Positions 46,275 to 54,465 of a stretch of DNA of 64,000 bases are shown in pieces (the first letter of the stretch is position 1; every line of letters starts with the position of its first letter). Source of the DNA: Pseudogemmobacter faecipullorum (GTDB lineage: Bacteria > Pseudomonadota > Alphaproteobacteria > Rhodobacterales > Rhodobacteraceae); the NCBI RefSeq assembly GCF_020539525.1, contig NZ_JACDXX010000001.1, positions 124,001-188,000 of the forward strand, in the 5' to 3' direction. The translations under genes and the position numbers were made by a program. Below the pieces are notes generated by a model. It was not told where the DNA came from, did not search any database, and saw only the letters and a program-made list of their open reading frames with translations.

Positions 46275-46563
46275 AGGGCACCTGTCACGACAAAATTTCA
46301 GCAATGGGGGTCAGATCCGCGCCTTCCTCCCCGGATCCGGAGGGAGACGCGCTTTGCGCCTGTTTGCGATAACAAGACCGGCCTGTCCATGCCCCTCACC
46401 CGCCCTGTCACAGAGTTGCAACATTGCCCCTGCCCCTCTTTGCCAGGCTCCGTGGCGGTGACGTGGCGTTGAGCGTGACTTGACGCGCGCGTCAGGTCAC
46501 CTTCCTTCTGCACCCGCCCGCACGCCCCGCCTCGGGCAGCGGCGCGGCCGAGGGAGGTAAGCC

Positions 46564-48582
46564 ATGTCAGAGTACAGCCACCTGTTGCAGCCGATCCGGC
46601 TGGGATCCCTGCAGCTGCGCAACCGCAGCCTGATGGGCTCGATGCATACCGGGCTGGAGGAATACGGGGATGTAAGCCGCGTGGCGGCGTTTTATGCCGC
46701 CCGGGCGCGCGGCGGGGCCGGGCTGATCGTCACCGGCGGCATGGCGCCGAACCGCGAGGGCGGGGTGCTGCCCGGGGCCTCGGGCCTGTTCAGCGTCCAG
46801 GATATTGCCGCGCACCGACAGGTGACCGATGCGGTCCATGCCGAGGGCGGCCATATCGCCATGCAGATCCTGCATGCGGGCCGCTATGCCTATAGCCCGG
46901 ACTGCGTCGCCCCCTCGGCGATCAAATCGCCGATCTCGCCCTTTGCCCCGCGCGAACTGGATGAGGCGGGGATCGAAAAACAGATCGCCGATATCGCCAC
47001 CGCCGCCGCCCGCGCCGCCGAGGCGGGGTATGATGGCGTCGAGATCATGGGATCCGAGGGCTATCTGCTCAACCAGTTCCTCGTTACCCATACCAACCGG
47101 CGCGAGGATCGCTGGGGCGGATCATATGAAAACCGCATGCGTCTGCCGCTTGAGGTGGTCAGGCGGGTCCGCGCCGCACTCGGCCCGGACAGGCTGCTGA
47201 TCTTCCGCCTGTCGCTGATCGACCTGATCCCCGGGGGCTCAGCCTGGGAAGAGGTGGTGCAGCTGGCAAAAGCGGTAGAGGCCGCAGGGGCGGATGTGCT
47301 CAACACCGGCATCGGCTGGCATGAGGCGCGGGTGCCGACCATTGCCACTTCGGTGCCGCGCGCCGCCTTTGCCGATCTGACCGCGAAACTGCGCCCCGAG
47401 ACCGGCCTGCCGGTCATCGCCTCAAACCGCATCAACAGCCCTGACCTGGCCGAGGCTCTGCTGGCTTCCGGTGCGGCGGATATGGTGTCGATGGCGCGGC
47501 CCTGGCTGGCGGATGCCGATTTCATCGTGAAGGCCGCCTCAGGCCGGGCGGCCGAAATCGCGCCCTGCATCGCCTGCAATCAGGCCTGTCTGGACCACAC
47601 TTTCTCGGGAAAGCTGACCAGCTGCCTCGTCAATCCGCGGGCCTGCCATGAGACCGAACTGGTGCTCAACCCCGCCGCCACGCCTAAGCATATCGCGGTG
47701 ATCGGGGCCGGACCTGCCGGGATGACCGCCGCGCGCGGCCTCGCGGAGCGCGGGCATCAGGTCACGCTTTTCGACAAATCAGACAGCCTCGGCGGACAAC
47801 TGAACCTGGCGAAACAGGTGCCCGGCAAGGAAGAGTTCCACGGGCTGCTGCGCTGGTTCGCCCGGCAGATGCAGCATCCGAATATCACCCTGCGTCTCGG
47901 CGCTGAGCCACGGCCCGATGATCTGGCGCGGTTTGAGGAGCGCATCATCGCCACCGGCGTCACGCCGCGCGATCCGGGCATTGCCACCGAGGCGGGGGCG
48001 CCGGTCCTGAGCTATATCGAGGTGCTGCAAGGCGCGCCGGTCGGCAAACGGGTTGTCGTGATCGGCGCGGGCGGGATCGGCTTTGATGTGGCGGGCTATC
48101 TGGCCGAAAGCGGCCCGAGCCCGACCGAAGATATCAGTATCTGGCGGCGGGAATGGGGGGTGGCCCCGCCCTGGCAGGCCCAGGGCGGGCTGGTGCCCCC
48201 GGCGCCGCAGCCCGCTGAGCGGCAGATCTGGCTCTTGCAGCGCAGCCCCGGCAAACCGGGCCGCAGACTGGGCAAGACCACCGGCTGGATCCACCGCGCC
48301 AGCCTCGCCGCCAAAGGCGTGCAGATGTCCGGCGGGGTGAATTATGAGGCGATCCGGCGCGAGGGGCTGGAGATCAGCCGGGGCGAGACCCGCACCGAAC
48401 CGCAGCTGCTTGAGGCGGACACGGTGGTGCTCTGCACCGGGCAGGAGCCCGAGCGCAGCCTTGCCCGCCAGCTTGAGGCCCGGGGTCTGTCGTTCCATCT
48501 GATCGGCGGGGCTGATGTCGCCGCCGAGCTGGATGCAAAACGGGCGATAGATCAGGCCATGCGCCTCGCCGCGCAGCTCTGA
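46564..48582 (+). CDS. fadH: 2,4-dienoyl-CoA reductase-type NADPH:flavin oxidoreductase
   Basis: Reduces 2,4-dienoyl-CoA during beta-oxidation of unsaturated fatty acids. The 672-residue protein fuses an old-yellow-enzyme TIM barrel (RNRSLMGSMHTGLEEYGDVSR, HAGRYAYSP, GSEGYLLNQFL, residues 1-330), a 4Fe-4S cluster motif CIACNQACLDH..CLVNPRAC at about 338-361, and an FAD/NADPH module (IAVIGAGPAGMTAARGLAERGH; VVVIGAGGIGFDVAGYL). The MGSMHTGLEE stretch is typical of FadH. GGGAGG ribosome site. A GC hairpin follows. It belongs to the same superfamily as trimethylamine dehydrogenase but lacks that enzyme's sequence. Confidence 0.9.
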   Translation: MSEYSHLLQPIRLGSLQLRNRSLMGSMHTGLEEYGDVSRVAAFYAARARGGAGLIVTGGMAPNREGGVLPGASGLFSVQDIAAHRQVTDAVHAEGGHIAMQILHAGRYAYSPDCVAPSAIKSPISPFAPRELDEAGIEKQIADIATAAARAAEAGYDGVEIMGSEGYLLNQFLVTHTNRREDRWGGSYENRMRLPLEVVRRVRAALGPDRLLIFRLSLIDLIPGGSAWEEVVQLAKAVEAAGADVLNTGIGWHEARVPTIATSVPRAAFADLTAKLRPETGLPVIASNRINSPDLAEALLASGAADMVSMARPWLADADFIVKAASGRAAEIAPCIACNQACLDHTFSGKLTSCLVNPRACHETELVLNPAATPKHIAVIGAGPAGMTAARGLAERGHQVTLFDKSDSLGGQLNLAKQVPGKEEFHGLLRWFARQMQHPNITLRLGAEPRPDDLARFEERIIATGVTPRDPGIATEAGAPVLSYIEVLQGAPVGKRVVVIGAGGIGFDVAGYLAESGPSPTEDISIWRREWGVAPPWQAQGGLVPPAPQPAERQIWLLQRSPGKPGRRLGKTTGWIHRASLAAKGVQMSGGVNYEAIRREGLEISRGETRTEPQLLEADTVVLCTGQEPERSLARQLEARGLSFHLIGGADVAAELDAKRAIDQAMRLAAQL

Positions 48583-48602
48583 GCGACACGCCATCGCGAT
48601 GG

Positions 48603-48623
48603 AGCGGGGCCGATGGCCCCGCT
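48603..48623 (+). terminator. Stem-loop after fadH
   Basis: AGCGGGGCC (48603-48611), loop GAT, GGCCCCGCT (48615-48623). Nine-base-pair stem 20 nt past the fadH stop; the T tail is minimal (TTCC). Confidence 0.6.
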
Positions 48624-48706
48624 TCCGGTGCTTCAGTAAACCAGTATTTCATCAGACCGGTGTGTCCTCCCACCGGTGCTGCATCACAAAGGCAGGACCG
48701 CCCCGC

Positions 48707-48982
48707 TCAGGGCGCAGCCGTGCCGCTGGCCGGAGCTGCAGGCATCTGTACCAGATTATTGTCAACGGCGGTCTGCAGCTCTTCTGCGGTCACCGCCCCA
48801 TTACCATCACTGTCGATCGCGGCAAAACCTTCGGCTGTCATCTCCGGCCAGCCTGCCTGCAATTCCCCGAGCGACCAGTCGCCGCTGCCATCGCTATCTG
48901 CGATCTGCGGCGGGCTGGTCTGCGCCAGGGCTGCCCCGGTGATCAGCAGGGCGGGAAGGGTGAGAAGGGCTTTAAAGCGCAT
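48707..48982 (-). CDS. Exported EF-hand protein
   Basis: A 91-residue protein with a signal peptide (MRFKALLTLPALLITGAALA, cleavage after ALA near residue 20) and two EF-hand loops, DSDGSGDWSLGE (residues 29-40) and DSDGNGAVTAEE (57-68), each with the expected Asp/Gly/Glu spacing for calcium binding. ATG 48982 has AAAGGA upstream. It is a periplasmic or secreted calcium-binding protein of unknown role; such small EF-hand proteins are common in alphaproteobacteria. Converges with fadH. Confidence 0.85.
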   Translation of the reverse strand: MRFKALLTLPALLITGAALAQTSPPQIADSDGSGDWSLGELQAGWPEMTAEGFAAIDSDGNGAVTAEELQTAVDNNLVQMPAAPASGTAAP

Positions 48983-49427
48983 CAGTCAGTCCTTTCGGAT
49001 TTCTGTTTCGTCTCGCTCCGGCCAGGGTTCTGCCCGTTTCAGAATCAGCCTGACACCATACAGCCTGTTCGGGCAGCCTGACCGGCAGGGTCACGATTGT
49101 GGCAACCCTGTCGTCAGTCTGAGGCATTTCACGCCCCGATCCAGCCCCGGGGAAGAACCGGCTGATATCCCCCGCCGGTTACGCTGATTTCAGCGGGAAA
49201 ACCCCGCCTGGCGGGTCGGATCGGGGTTTTCCCGCCGGTTTATTTGCCGCAGACCGGCAGGGCAGCGCCCGGGGCCGGTGTTTCCCTGCCTTGAACGATC
49301 CCCGGGAATTCCCCGGATCGGTCGCGCCTCTGCCCCGATCCCGCCTGAATTCACCGCCAGAACAGTCGTCAGAGCGCCACGTCTGGCGCAGCATCTGGTG
49401 TGTGGCTGTTTTACCTGAGGATTTCCG
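48983..49427. other. 445-nt intergenic region with a 14-bp hairpin and a palindrome
   Basis: No gene is supported here. GCGGGAAAACCCCG (49193-49206) and CGGGGTTTTCCCGC (49222-49235) make a perfect 14-bp stem with a 15-nt loop. Farther on is a nearly perfect palindrome at 49296-49320 with arms CGATCC/GGATCG around GGGAATTCCC. The region separates the divergent EF-hand and LysR genes, so both could use these elements as operators. Confidence 0.6.
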
Positions 49428-50333
49428 ATGGATCGTCTGACCGAAATGGAAGCTTTTGCCACCGTTGTGGATCAGGGTGGATTCACCGATGCGGCCAAGA
49501 AGATGGGCATCTCAAAATCTGCAGTCTCCAAACATGTCTCCTCGCTTGAGGCCCGTTTGGGTGCGCGGCTCCTGAACCGCACCACCCGCCGGGTCAGCCC
49601 CACCGAGATTGGCCTCGCCTATTACGACCGGGCGCGGCGCGTGCTCAATGATGCGGGCGAGGCGGATGCGCTGGTCACCTCGATGCAATCCGCACCCTCG
49701 GGTCTGCTGCGGATCTCGGTTGCCACTGATTTCGGGGTCAATCTGCTCTCGCCAATCCTTGGTGATTTCCTGCTCGAATATCCCGATATCACCGTCAATA
49801 TGGTGCTGAACAACCGCTATGTTGAGCTGATCTCAGAAGGTTTTGACATGGCGATCCGGGTGGGCGAGCTTGAGGACAGCTCGCTGCGCGCCCGCAAACT
49901 GACCGAAACCACGCGGCGGATGATCGGTGCGCCCTCTTACTTCCAGCGCTATGGCCGCCCGCTGAAGATCGACGATCTGAACGAGCATAAGCTGCTGCAT
50001 TACTCGAACCAGGCCAATGGCAATGTCTGGAAGATCACCGCGCCTTCGGGCGAGAAACGCCAGGTGCGCTCGAACGGCTGGCTGACGGTGAATGACGGGC
50101 AAAGCCTGCTGAACGCCGCCCTGGCCGGGCTGGGCATCGCCTATCTGCCCTCATTTCTCTATGCCGATGCCATGCGCGACGGCCAGATCGAAGAGGCGAT
50201 TCAGGGCCTGCCGACCGAGGTTCTGGGCATTTACGCCGTCTATCCCCCGGGCCGTTTCACCCAGCCGAAAGTGCGCGCTTTCATCGATTTCCTCGCGCGT
50301 CGCTTCCTTGATAAAGGCCCGGACAACTGGTGA
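49428..50333 (+). CDS. LysR-family transcriptional regulator
   Basis: A 301-residue LysR regulator: N-terminal winged helix (MDRLTEMEAFATVVDQGGF, DAAKKMGISKSAVSKHVSSLE, LLNRTTRRVSPTEIG; residues 1-60) and a C-terminal periplasmic-binding-like effector domain. The subgroup with LTEMEAFATVVD and GSAGLLRIS-like (SGLLRISVATDFG) resembles the CrgA/DsdC-like class that often controls an adjacent divergent gene. Here the divergent neighbour encodes the small EF-hand protein. The ribosome site is GAGGATT. No target is evident. A GGCCGGG/CCCGGCC stem follows at 50339-50359. Confidence 0.92.
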   Translation: MDRLTEMEAFATVVDQGGFTDAAKKMGISKSAVSKHVSSLEARLGARLLNRTTRRVSPTEIGLAYYDRARRVLNDAGEADALVTSMQSAPSGLLRISVATDFGVNLLSPILGDFLLEYPDITVNMVLNNRYVELISEGFDMAIRVGELEDSSLRARKLTETTRRMIGAPSYFQRYGRPLKIDDLNEHKLLHYSNQANGNVWKITAPSGEKRQVRSNGWLTVNDGQSLLNAALAGLGIAYLPSFLYADAMRDGQIEEAIQGLPTEVLGIYAVYPPGRFTQPKVRAFIDFLARRFLDKGPDNW

Positions 50334-50408
50334 GAGAAGGCCGGGCCAGATCCCCGGCCCGCTTCGCCCCCCGCTTCGCGAAGCCGGCCGGCAGCTGCAC
50401 CTTCCGCC

Positions 50409-51413
50409 TCAGCCCGGGGCGGGAATAGCCTCGACCCTGCGGTTTTTCTGCCGCCCCGCCTCGCTGTAATTTTCGCTGCGCGGCGCCAGCGGGCCCGCCC
50501 CCTCGGCCTCCAGCCGGGCCGGAGCGATCTTATAGCCTCTGATCAGCGCTTCGCGCACCGCCTCGGCCCGGCGCTTCGACAAAGTGATATTGGCCTGAAG
50601 CGAGCCGGAAAGATCGGTATGACCCACCAGGATCAGCCGCCGCTCTGCCCCATCCCCCAGCCAGTCCGCCAGCAGCTGCAGCGAGGCATAATCGCCGTCG
50701 CGCAGCCGCGCCGAACCGGATTCGAAGACCAGATCCTCCATCACCAGCGGCAGGCCAGCCGCCAGCCTCGCATCGCCCTCGCCCTGCGGCACCGGTTCAG
50801 GAAGGGGAGCAGGCCTGGCCTCACTCTGTGGCGGCGTGTCCGATCCGCCCGGGCGCAGCGGGGCCAGCGCCTCGGGGCCGACCGCCACCTGCTGCACGAA
50901 GGCCGCATCGCCCGAGCGGCTGATCAGCAGGCTGAGCGCCTCCTCGCCGCGCCTGGCGGAGAGAAACCGGAACTGGTTCAGATCGACATGCATATCCGGC
51001 TCGGGCAGCACCTCGGTGCTGAAGCGAAAGTCGAAACCACCGCAATCGCGGGTTTCGCATTCAAACAGGATCTGCCAGCCTGCCGCCTGCAATTGCTCGC
51101 GCAGCGGCAGCAGAACCGCAAAAAGCGTGGCCCCGGGCGCATTCAGCCGCCAGGCCCGCCGGCTGACCTGGCCCTCGACCCTCTGAACCGGCAGACCGGT
51201 GGCCTTTTGCCAGGGGCCGACGGGCATGGCATAGCTGTCAAGCCCCGCCGCAAGCTCGGTCACGCTGCTGATCTGCTGGGTGAAAGAGGGCTCAAAGGCC
51301 GCCGCCGGAGCACTCAGGGCCAGCAGCAGGGCAGGAATTTTCAGCCCGAACCAGGCGCTGCGCCCGGCGCTCAGGATCAGGCCGTTTCGCGGCTTTGTCA
51401 CATTTCGCGGCAA
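50409..51413 (-). CDS. OmpA-family outer-membrane/peptidoglycan-associated protein
   Basis: A 334-residue envelope protein with an N-terminal export segment (LKIPALLLALSAPAAAFEP, residues about 24-42), a middle domain of unknown fold, and a C-terminal OmpA-like peptidoglycan-binding domain (about 215-330; FESGSARLRDGDYASLQLLADWL, ILVGHTDLSGSLQANITLSKRRAEAV named by its ends). The apparent start is a TTG at 51413 with AGAGG 7 nt upstream; a GTG at 51401 is an alternative. The domain would anchor the envelope to peptidoglycan. The middle region is not one I recognise. Confidence 0.85.
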   Translation of the reverse strand: MPRNVTKPRNGLILSAGRSAWFGLKIPALLLALSAPAAAFEPSFTQQISSVTELAAGLDSYAMPVGPWQKATGLPVQRVEGQVSRRAWRLNAPGATLFAVLLPLREQLQAAGWQILFECETRDCGGFDFRFSTEVLPEPDMHVDLNQFRFLSARRGEEALSLLISRSGDAAFVQQVAVGPEALAPLRPGGSDTPPQSEARPAPLPEPVPQGEGDARLAAGLPLVMEDLVFESGSARLRDGDYASLQLLADWLGDGAERRLILVGHTDLSGSLQANITLSKRRAEAVREALIRGYKIAPARLEAEGAGPLAPRSENYSEAGRQKNRRVEAIPAPG

Positions 51414-51470
51414 ACCATCGCCTCTTTTCCATGCCCCATCGCCGATCTGTCGACCTGGCAGAACCCGCGT

Positions 51471-52202
51471 TCACCGGCCCGGATCGGCCCCGGGATCGTG
51501 CTTTTTCAGGCGGTAATGATATTTTCCGGCCATCACCATGCCCGCCCGCTCGTAAAGCGCTCGGGCGGCAAGGTTCCGCTCTGTCACCACGAGGGACAGG
51601 GTCTCAGCCCCCTGAGCCGCGGCCCAGTCGGCAGCAGCGGCCAGAAGATTGCCTGCCGCCCCGCGCCGACGCTGCGCCGGAGTGACTTCCAGCGCATGCA
51701 GCATTGCCTCGCCCCCGTGACAGGCCACGAAAACCGCCCCCGCGCTGCGGATGCCCAGCCGGGCCAGGATAGCAGTATGCGGCCCGGCCACGCGCTCCAT
51801 CACCCGCACCCGCGCCGGACCGATGCCGCCCTCGGCCCAGAGATCGCGGACCATTTCCAGCGGCGGCCAGTGGGCAAAGGTGGCGAGTGGCGCAAGATCA
51901 CGGCGCAGCACAGCGACCGGGGCGCGATAGGCGACCACCGGATCGATCATGTCATAGCCCCGGGATGCGAGCAGGGCGTCAAAGGCCTCACCCCCCGGGA
52001 AAACGACAAAAAGCGGCTCTTCCATCGCCGTTTCCGCGGCGCGCAGATCCGCGGCATCGGGCAGATCCGCCCCCTCCAGCGAAGCGGCTGAGACCCGCTT
52101 ACCGCCGCCCGCCCCGTCGCGCAGCAAAAACCGCCCCAGCCGCCGAGTCGCAGCCGGGGGCCAGGTCGCCTCCATCAGCCCGGCCAGCGCAGCAGGGGTC
52201 AT
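51471..52202 (-). CDS. GNAT-family N-acetyltransferase
   Basis: A 243-residue protein whose C-terminal half has the acetyl-CoA-binding signature MLHALEVTPAQRRRGAAGNLL (QxxGxA-like RRRGAAG) followed by LSLVVTERNLAARALYERAGMV, the usual GNAT strand-helix ending. The N-terminal half (residues 1-130) is divergent and may be a degenerate second GNAT fold. ATG 52202 overlaps the stop of the cinA-like gene (ATGA), so the two are cotranslated. Substrate unknown. Confidence 0.85.
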   Translation of the reverse strand: MTPAALAGLMEATWPPAATRRLGRFLLRDGAGGGKRVSAASLEGADLPDAADLRAAETAMEEPLFVVFPGGEAFDALLASRGYDMIDPVVAYRAPVAVLRRDLAPLATFAHWPPLEMVRDLWAEGGIGPARVRVMERVAGPHTAILARLGIRSAGAVFVACHGGEAMLHALEVTPAQRRRGAAGNLLAAAADWAAAQGAETLSLVVTERNLAARALYERAGMVMAGKYHYRLKKHDPGADPGR

Positions 52203-52918
52203 CCGAACAGGCTGACCAGACGCAGCATCGCCGCATCAAGCTGCGCGGGATCAGTGCCACGGATCACCAGATTGGTGCCGAAAGCCCCATTTTGCTGGAA
52301 GGGGTAAGAGCCCATGCTCAGATCAGGGAATTCCGCCGCAAGCCTGCCAAAGTCATCGGCAATCTCACCCTCGCCCCGCATCACCCGCAGGCTCTGCGAC
52401 AAGAGCGGTGCGCCGCCGGTCAGACGTGGCAGCACCGAAGACAGCATGGCCTCAAAAATCGTCGGTACCCCGGCCATGACATGGACGTTTTTCAGAATGA
52501 ACCCGGGCGCGACCGAGATCGGATTGTCGATCAGCTCGGCCCCGTCGGGAATGCGCGCCATGCGCTGGCGCGCCTCATTAAACGGCAGGCCCTGGCGCTG
52601 ATAATGGGTGCCGAGCAGGTCCATCGCATCCGCGCGCAGCGAGATCCCGACGCCGAGCGCCTCGGCCACGGCATCAGCGGTAATATCATCATGGGTCGGC
52701 CCGATGCCGCCCGAGGTAAAGACGTAATCACAGGCCGCCGAAAGCGCCCGCACCGCCGCGACAATAGCGGCGGTGTCATCGCCTACCACCCGCGCCTCGG
52801 TCAGGCTGATCCCGGCCCGGGTCAGCTCTCCCGCCAGATACCAGAGATTGGAATCGCGGGTGCGGCCTGAGAGAATTTCATCGCCGATCACCAGCATGGC
52901 TGCGGTGGGATTGCGCAT
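52199..52918 (-). CDS. CinA-type molybdopterin-binding domain protein
   Basis: A 239-residue protein matching the N-terminal (MoCF-like) half of competence/damage-inducible protein CinA: AMLVIGDEILSGRTRDSNLWYLA, VVGDDTAAIVAAVRAL, TSGGIGPTHDDITADAVAEALG and HVMAGVPTIFEAML. The C-terminal deamidase domain of full CinA is absent, as in many alphaproteobacteria. ATG 52918 with AGGAG about 10 nt upstream; an upstream TTG (52942) is less likely. In other bacteria this domain is linked to pyridine-nucleotide recycling (ADP-ribose pyrophosphatase activity), which I infer only weakly here. Confidence 0.88.
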   Translation of the reverse strand: MRNPTAAMLVIGDEILSGRTRDSNLWYLAGELTRAGISLTEARVVGDDTAAIVAAVRALSAACDYVFTSGGIGPTHDDITADAVAEALGVGISLRADAMDLLGTHYQRQGLPFNEARQRMARIPDGAELIDNPISVAPGFILKNVHVMAGVPTIFEAMLSSVLPRLTGGAPLLSQSLRVMRGEGEIADDFGRLAAEFPDLSMGSYPFQQNGAFGTNLVIRGTDPAQLDAAMLRLVSLFG

Positions 52919-53083
52919 CGGGGGCCGCTCCTGATCTGCCAAAGGCTGGCCGGACTATAGCGCTGATGCGCGGAGTTTCTACCCCACCCCGCCAGAGGAT
53001 ATCTGCCGAAGCCCGGGGCCAGGCCCTGGCTCTGGCATTTTCTCTGCCCCGGGCCTATGTAATCGCGCAGAAAGCGAGGGGCT

Positions 53084-53890
53084 ATGGATACGAGCGGCAG
53101 GATCACCAAAGATGGCATCCGCATCTACCAGGATGCAGATTTCGCAGGAATGCGGGTGGCGGGACGCCAGGTGGCCGAGATCCTCGATCTCTGTGGCCCT
53201 CTCGTCAAACCCGGCGTCTCTACCGCAGAAATCGATGATTTCATTCGGGAAGAGGTTGAGCGTCGCGGCCTGAAATCGGCCACGATCGGCTATAAAGGCT
53301 ATCAGCACGCTTCCTGCATCTCGATTAACCATGTGGTGTGCCACGGCATTCCCGGCCCGAAAGTGCTGACCGAAGGCGATATTGCCAATATCGACGTCAC
53401 CATTATCGCCGATGGCTGGTATGGCGATTCGAGCCGGATGTTTGTTGCAGGCAAACCGCCGCGCAAAGCCGAGCGGCTGATGGAAGTGACCCATGAGGCA
53501 CTGATGCGCGGTATTGCGGCGGTCAGGCCAGGCAATACCTTCGGCGATATCGGCTTTGCCATTCAGAGCTATGTCGAGGCACAGCGCATGTCGGTGGTGC
53601 GCGATTTTTGTGGCCATGGTCTGGGCCTTGTCTTCCATGCGCCGCCGAATGTGCTGCATTACGGCCGTGCCGGCAAAGGCCCGGTGCTCGAAGAGGGCAT
53701 GTTCTTCACCATCGAGCCGATGGTGAACCTCGGCCGCCCGGAAACCAAGGTTCTGGCCGATGACTGGACCGCCGTGACCCGCGATAAATCGCTCTCTGCC
53801 CAGTATGAACATACGCTCGGCGTGACCGCCGATGGCTGCGAGATCTTCACCCTCTCGCCAGGCGAGAAGTTCTTCAAAACCTGGGAATAA
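53084..53890 (+). CDS. map: Type I methionine aminopeptidase
   Basis: Removes the N-terminal methionine from nascent proteins; cytosolic dinuclear metalloprotease. The 268-residue protein has the pita-bread fold signatures CISINHVVCHGIPG (His), ADIDVTIIADGWYGDSSRMF-like (NIDVTIIADGWYGDSSRMF with two metal-binding Asp), FCGHGLGLVFHAPPNVLH (metal His) and FFTIEPMVNLG plus QYEHTLGVT (metal Glu). The usual five ligands are all present. GAGGGG 6 nt before ATG 53084. It is followed after 1 nt by ybaK. Confidence 0.96.
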   Translation: MDTSGRITKDGIRIYQDADFAGMRVAGRQVAEILDLCGPLVKPGVSTAEIDDFIREEVERRGLKSATIGYKGYQHASCISINHVVCHGIPGPKVLTEGDIANIDVTIIADGWYGDSSRMFVAGKPPRKAERLMEVTHEALMRGIAAVRPGNTFGDIGFAIQSYVEAQRMSVVRDFCGHGLGLVFHAPPNVLHYGRAGKGPVLEEGMFFTIEPMVNLGRPETKVLADDWTAVTRDKSLSAQYEHTLGVTADGCEIFTLSPGEKFFKTWE

Positions 53891-53891
53891 A

Positions 53892-54362
53892 ATGGCTGCG
53901 ACCCGGGGCACCCAGGCACTGACGAAGGCGGGTATCGCTTTTACCCTCCATCCCTATGCCTATGATCCCGGGGCCGAGAAGATCGGATTGCAGGCCTCGC
54001 AGGCGCTTGGCCTTGATCCGGATCTGACACTGAAATCCCTGATGGTTGAGGTGGAGGGGAAACCCTGTTTCTGCCTCATCCCCGCCGGGGCCAGCCTGTC
54101 GATGAAACGGGTGGCACAGGCCTTTGGTGGCAAGGCAGCCGCGATGATGCTGCCGGCAAAAGCCGAAAAGCTGACCGGCTATCATGTCGGCGGCATCTCG
54201 CCCTTCGGATCGATGAAACGCTGCCCGGTGGCGCTGGAAGAGGCGCCCTGCCGCGCGGAGAAGATCTGGATCAATGCCGGACAGCGCGGCCTCTTGCTGG
54301 GCATCGCCCCGGGCGATGCTTTGCACTTTCTGGGCGCGAAGGCGGTTTTGCTCAGCAGTTAA
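53892..54362 (+). CDS. ybaK: Cys-tRNA(Pro)/Cys-tRNA(Cys) deacylase
   Basis: Hydrolyses mischarged aminoacyl-tRNAs in trans. The 156-residue protein belongs to the YbaK/EbsC family: GIAFTLHPYAYDPGAEKIGLQASQALGLD, LKSLMVEVEGKPCFCLIPAG, KLTGYHVGGISPFGSMKRCPV with the GGISPFG loop and conserved Lys. ATG 53892 lies 1 nt after the map stop (TAAAATG), so it is probably coupled to map; a longer frame from 53832 lies inside map. Good match in length and motif. Confidence 0.93.
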   Translation: MAATRGTQALTKAGIAFTLHPYAYDPGAEKIGLQASQALGLDPDLTLKSLMVEVEGKPCFCLIPAGASLSMKRVAQAFGGKAAAMMLPAKAEKLTGYHVGGISPFGSMKRCPVALEEAPCRAEKIWINAGQRGLLLGIAPGDALHFLGAKAVLLSS

Positions 54363-54465
54363 GCTATGCAAATTATGACGCAGGGTTGCACTTCCGTCAT
54401 GGCAAATTGTCGCATATCCTGATTTCGAAGGCCGCAAGACCCGATTTGCGGCGAGGGAGAGCAGA
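54363..54465 (+). promoter_or_regulatory. Upstream region of CoA-transferase gene with TGCAAA-like sites
   Basis: TATGCAAA (54365-54372) and GGTTGCAC (54384-54391) are degenerate versions of the TTTGCAAA sites before maeB and prpE. The ribosome site GAGGGAGA precedes ATG 54466. A common short-chain acyl-CoA regulator is possible but the match is weak. Confidence 0.3.

Noticed and set aside
46564-48582. Possible trimethylamine or dimethylamine dehydrogenase
   Set aside because: It belongs to the same flavoprotein superfamily, but the MGSMHTGLEE segment, length (672) and cluster motif are those of 2,4-dienoyl-CoA reductase; it is also far from the amine island.
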